Source: Streptomyces indicus
Lineage (GTDB): Bacteria; Actinomycetota; Actinomycetes; Streptomycetales; Streptomycetaceae
Assembly (NCBI RefSeq): GCF_900100315.1
Contig: NZ_FNFF01000015.1
Span: 124,001 to 188,000, forward strand
Direction: 5' to 3'
Length of the DNA: 64,000 nt
Made by a program: the position numbers and the translations under genes. Under the pieces are notes generated by a model. It was not told the DNA's origin. It made no database searches and saw only the letters and a list, made by a program, of their open reading frames with translations. This document shows positions 61,957-64,000 of this stretch, piece after piece; the stretch's first letter is position 1; each line of letters opens with the position of its first letter.

Positions 61957-63171
61957 TCAGCGAGAGGTGTCGAAGACCTCGTCGCGGGTGTCGGCGAGCG
62001 CGCTCTCCAACGCGCCGCGCAGGACGGGGAGTTGCTGCACCTCGCCGAGCACGAGCTTGGGCCGGGCGGCGGCCAGCTCGGCGAGCTCGTCCTGGATCAG
62101 CGTGCGCAGCGGCTCACCGCCGGCGGTGAGCACTCCGCCGGACAGGACGACGAGTTCGGGGTCGAGCACCGAGACCACCGAGGACAGACCGGTCGCGAGC
62201 CGCTGCGCGGTCTGCCGCAGCAGCTCCGCGTACCGCTCGTCGCCGCTGCCGCCCTCGGCGGCGTGCCGCAGGAGTCCGGCCGCGACCTCGGCGTACGGCG
62301 TCTCGGGGGTCTCGATGCCGAGGGTCTTGGCGATACGGGGCACCGCCTGCGCACCGGCCAGCTCCTGGTAGCCGCCGCTGCCGGTCTTGGTGACCTGGCG
62401 GACCACGGGTGTGCCGGGCACCTGGAGGAAGCCGACCTCGCCCGCGCCGCCGGTCCAGCCGCGGTGCAGCCGGCCGCCGATCACGAGCGCGGCACCGAGG
62501 CCGTCCTCGCTCCACAGGAGCACGAAGTCGCCGTGCTCGCGGGCGGCGCCGAGCCGCTGCTCGGCGATGGCCGCGAGGTTCACGTCGTTCTCGTACTCGA
62601 CGGGCATCGGCAGCGCGGCCGCCAGCTCGTCGAGCAGCGTGGGGGAGTGCCAGCCCGGCAGGTGGCTGGCGTAGCGCAGGCGCCCGGTGTTGGGGTCGAA
62701 GGCGCCCGGGGTGCCGATCACGACGCGGTGCAGGTCGGGGCGGGCGAGCCCGGCGGCCTTCGCCGCGCCGTCCAGCGCGTCGAGCACCTGCCGTACGACG
62801 CTCTTGCCGGAACGGCCCGGGGTGCGCAGCTCGTACTCGCCGACGGTCGTCCCCGTGATGTCGGCGACGGCGGCGAGGATCCGCTCCGGGGTGACGTCGA
62901 GACCGGCCACGTGGGCCGCGCCCGCGTTGACCGCGTAGAGCTGGGCGCTGGGTCCTGGACGCCCCTCGCTCGTCCCGGTCTCCACGACCAGACCCGCCGC
63001 TTCGAGCCGGGCGAGCAGCTGGGATGCGGTGGGCTTGGACAGGCCGGTGAGCTTGCCGATCCTCGTACGGGACAAGGGGCCGTGGGCGAGCAGCAGATCG
63101 AGCGCGGCCCGGTCGTTCATGGCACGCAACACCTTGGGGGTACCGGGTGTCCCCGGCGGGTTTCCAGCCAT
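61957..63171 (-). CDS. csnR: ROK-family repressor (CsnR)
   Basis: 404 residues. N-terminal winged helix (RAALDLLLAHGPLSRTRIGKLTGLSKPTASQLLARLEAAGLV), then an ROK fold with GENERIC-type residues in YENDVNLAAIAEQ and LWSEDGLGAALVIGGRLHRGWTGGAGEVGFL. The zinc-binding Cys cluster of ROK kinases is absent, as in pure regulators. It controls the csn genes and itself through the palindrome at 63228. GGGAG precedes ATG 63171. Confidence 0.92.
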   Translation of the reverse strand: MAGNPPGTPGTPKVLRAMNDRAALDLLLAHGPLSRTRIGKLTGLSKPTASQLLARLEAAGLVVETGTSEGRPGPSAQLYAVNAGAAHVAGLDVTPERILAAVADITGTTVGEYELRTPGRSGKSVVRQVLDALDGAAKAAGLARPDLHRVVIGTPGAFDPNTGRLRYASHLPGWHSPTLLDELAAALPMPVEYENDVNLAAIAEQRLGAAREHGDFVLLWSEDGLGAALVIGGRLHRGWTGGAGEVGFLQVPGTPVVRQVTKTGSGGYQELAGAQAVPRIAKTLGIETPETPYAEVAAGLLRHAAEGGSGDERYAELLRQTAQRLATGLSSVVSVLDPELVVLSGGVLTAGGEPLRTLIQDELAELAAARPKLVLGEVQQLPVLRGALESALADTRDEVFDTSR

Positions 63172-63227
63172 GGTGCTCCCTCGCCCGGCCCTCCTCACGA
63201 CGCGGGGAACGGTACCCGGCTGTCTGT

Positions 63228-63242
63228 TAGGAAGGTTTCCTA
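63228..63242. promoter_or_regulatory. CsnR operator
   Basis: TAGGAA-GGT-TTCCTA, a 6-3-6 palindrome 57 bp upstream of csnR. Its AGGAA/TTCCT arms agree with the CsnR box remembered from csnA and csnR-csnE control regions. No second copy is seen before csnE, so one operator may control the whole unit. Confidence 0.7.
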
Positions 63243-63454
63243 TCGCTTGCGGCGAAGTTAGCAGCGGGGGGCTGGGGGCCGTCAAGGGTCGGTGCGAGGG
63301 CGGAAACCAAGTCGTTATCGGTCTCCGTAGCTGTGGGCAGTCGTGCCGCAGGGCGGCACGGGTGGGCACAGCGGCACCCCGCCGGACGGCACCTGATACA
63401 CCTGCGCCGACCGACAGTTGGCCGGGGGTGTCAGGGGTGCAGCCCTCGCCGGGC

Positions 63455-63471
63455 TTGGGGCGGAGCCCCAA
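63455..63471 (-). terminator. hairpin after the MscS gene
   Basis: TTGGGGC-GGA-GCCCCAA, a 7-bp stem 55 bp after the minus-strand stop at 63526. GC-rich, no T-run downstream on the minus strand. The rest of 63243-63525 holds no gene. Confidence 0.5.
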
Positions 63472-63525
63472 AAGAAGAAGGGCCTCTACCAGGAGGGGGC
63501 CCAAAGCACCGCAAGCGGCGAATCG

Positions 63526-64000
63526 CTACTTGGCCATATTCGGCGGCGGAGCCAACGGCGTAGCCGCCACCGACTGCGGAGACGTGGGCGAGGCATAAGC
63601 AGACGGCGCCGCAACCCCCGCCGCCGGATCGGGCCCGGCCGCCTCCTCGACCGCCGGCGGCAGCCCGCCCACGATCCGGATCCCCGCCGCGTCGAACGCC
63701 CGCTTGATCCGCCAGCGCAGCTCGCGCTCCACCCCGAGCGCCTTGCCCGGCATGGTCTTCGCGGAGACCCGTACGACCATCGAGTCCAGGTAGACGGCGT
63801 CGAGGCCGAGCACCTCGACCGGGCCCCACAGCCGCTCGTTCCAGGGCTCGTCCTTCGCCATCTCCTCGCCGACCTCGGTCAGCACGGCCTTCACCTTGTC
63901 GAGGTCCTCGTCCGGGCGGACCGTCACGTCGACCATCGCGGTGGCCCAGCCCTGCGACAGGTTCCCGATCCGCTTGACCTCGCCGTTGCGCACGTACCAG
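63526..64000 (-). CDS. MscS-family mechanosensitive channel, N-terminus outside the window
   Basis: The frame is open to the window edge (WYVRNGEVKRIGNLSQGWATAMVDVTV), the start of the MscS beta domain after the pore helix. The mixed alpha/beta C-terminal domain follows (VVRVSAKTMPGKALGVERELRWRIKRAFDAAGIRI) and a 45-residue Pro/Ala-rich tail. The membrane part and start codon lie beyond 64000. Osmotic safety valve by family. Confidence 0.85.
   Translation of the reverse strand, partial: WYVRNGEVKRIGNLSQGWATAMVDVTVRPDEDLDKVKAVLTEVGEEMAKDEPWNERLWGPVEVLGLDAVYLDSMVVRVSAKTMPGKALGVERELRWRIKRAFDAAGIRIVGGLPPAVEEAAGPDPAAGVAAPSAYASPTSPQSVAATPLAPPPNMAK

Overview
The window is high-GC Streptomyces chromosome. 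GC-rich third codon positions, GTG/TTG starts, LAXTG cell-wall proteins, PknG, a pSAM2-like integrated element and a csn chitosan-oligosaccharide locus all point that way. From memory, the right two thirds follow the gene order of the S. coelicolor region that runs from csnR-csnK (SCO2657-2662) to ssbB (SCO2683), inverted here. All family assignments come from reading translations; no database search was run.

Layout. 1-4715: the end of a large LAXTG surface protein, an immunity-like protein and a VOC protein. 5188-22207: two integrative elements in tandem at the 3' end of a tRNA-Arg(UCU) gene (22165-22237, minus strand). Three copies of the 3' half of the tRNA (5188, 10018, 22164) bound them. 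Element 1 (about 4.9 kb) carries an unknown gene plus an HTH-ImmA/IrrE regulator behind a fully symmetric operator, a NYN-domain protein and an integrase lacking its N-terminal arm domain. Element 2 (about 12 kb) is a pSAM2-type actinomycete integrative and conjugative element (AICE): GntR-Nudix, XRE-TPR repressor, FtsK-like TraSA, Spd spread genes, rolling-circle Rep, Xis, and an integrase broken by a frameshift. 22687-32230: a dynamin-like GTPase pair, SSB, a thioester-domain LAXTG protein, EttA (ABC-F), a thioesterase. 32263-39189: a three-gene ABC exporter of the FtsX/MacB type. 39368-40996: truncated haemoglobin and a methyltransferase. 41148-52116: a seven-gene minus-strand operon glnX-glnH-coiled coil-pknG-PP2C-VWA-FHA. 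52618-56331: a secreted subtilase. 56417-63171: csnR-E-F-G-H-K. 63526 to the end: the C-terminus of an MscS channel.

Most notable: each integrated element carries one copy of a roughly 300-bp noncoding block (8403-8705 and 12704-13008). The two copies differ in sequence but keep the same nested stem-loops, with compensatory base-pair changes. That indicates selection on an RNA or single-stranded-DNA fold. Copy 1 abuts the truncated 5' end of the element 1 integrase and lies upstream, on the minus strand, of a strong intrinsic terminator.

How things work together. The AICE genes form a transfer-replication-integration operon, but the integrase frameshift and a 1-bp deletion in the middle att core suggest the array is now fixed. 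The chromosomal operon at 41-52 kb reads as an amino-acid-sensing Ser/Thr phosphorylation relay: GlnH/GlnX sensor, PknG kinase, PP2C phosphatase, FHA effector. The csn locus is an ROK-controlled uptake and catabolism unit for glucosamine oligosaccharides, with a 15-bp palindromic operator in front of csnR.
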